NCBI GenBank assembly: GCA_045546915.1
Contig: JAZQDU010000011.1
Span: 1-5,648, forward strand
DNA: 5,648 nucleotides
Direction: 5' to 3'
Origin: UMGS172 sp045546915
Lineage (GTDB): Bacteria; Bacillota; Clostridia; Oscillospirales; Acutalibacteraceae
Shown one piece after another: positions 5,460-5,648 of this stretch. Every line of letters begins with the position of its first letter. Positions within the stretch are counted from its first letter, which is position 1. The notes beneath the pieces were generated by a model. The model was given only the letters and a program-made list of their open reading frames with translations. It had not been told where the DNA came from and searched no databases. Made by a program: the position numbers and the translations under genes.

Positions 5460-5489
5460 ATTATTATTCTAAGCGAAATGAATACTCAA
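5460..5489 (-). promoter_or_regulatory. Candidate promoter of the unknown gene
   Basis: On the minus strand TTGAGT (5484-5489) is followed after 18 bases by AATAAT (5460-5465). These match four and five of the six consensus positions. The predicted start is near 5453, about 40 bases before the ATG at 5413. The surrounding sequence is very AT-rich, so a chance match is quite possible. Confidence 0.35.
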
Positions 5490-5547
5490 ATTTAAACGTC
5501 ATATAATAGACTAAATTAATATTTTTTCTAAATTTTCAAAAAAACAC

Positions 5548-5576
5548 TTGCTTTTTAAAAAACAATAGTGTATAAT
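5548..5576 (+). promoter_or_regulatory. Promoter of the initiator tRNA
   Basis: TTGCTT (5548-5553) and a perfect TATAAT (5571-5576) are 17 bases apart on the plus strand. Transcription should start near 5583, about 15 bases before the tRNA. The -35 box is only a half match, but an A-rich stretch upstream (5538-5544) could act as an UP-like element. Confidence 0.75.
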
Positions 5577-5597
5577 ACCGATTACAACATAAGATGT

Positions 5598-5648
<51 letters not shown>

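Overview
The window looks like ordinary chromosome of a low-GC Gram-positive bacterium, most likely a gut-type member of Clostridia (Oscillospiraceae/Ruminococcaceae-like). The evidence is AT-rich spacers, near-consensus sigma-A promoters, strong AGGAGG-type ribosome binding sites, a greA-lysS gene pair, an M16B peptidase of the YmxG/MlpA kind and an initiator tRNA. The assignment below phylum rests on general impression, not on a diagnostic marker.

Left part (1-2500, minus strand). A perfectly spaced sigma-A promoter (70-98) drives a structured leader that runs off the left edge and ends in a ribosome binding site, so the coding region it serves lies outside the window. Then come a strong 12-bp hairpin (219-245), a gene-poor stretch with short repeats, lysS (lysyl-tRNA synthetase) and, directly upstream and 12 nt away, greA (transcript cleavage factor). 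The greA-lysS pair is transcribed from a perfect consensus promoter (2465-2493) through a leader with a nested inverted repeat.

Middle (2500-3500, plus strand). Back to back with the greA promoter is a second perfect consensus promoter. It drives a 49-codon gene for a tiny single-pass membrane protein with a very acidic tail, closed by a textbook terminator. It is followed by a lone ABC-transporter ATPase of the nitrate/sulfonate/taurine type with no permease or binding protein beside it. The ABC gene converges on and overlaps the 3' end of the next gene by 37 nt.

Right part (3459-5648). On the minus strand, an M16 zinc peptidase with complete catalytic residues has its own promoter. It lies downstream of a 207-codon gene of unknown function that has a cysteine cluster. 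Divergent from that gene, at the right edge, starts an initiator tRNA (fMet, CAU) with its own promoter; its 3' third is cut off.

The genes are mostly independent housekeeping units with separate promoters. Only greA-lysS, and possibly the unknown gene plus the peptidase, look co-transcribed. I see no CRISPR array, insertion sequence, prophage module or obvious new multi-gene system. The most interesting items are small: the truncated structured leader at the left edge, the tiny acidic membrane protein, the greA leader fold, the orphan ATPase with its antisense arrangement, and the unknown gene beside the peptidase.
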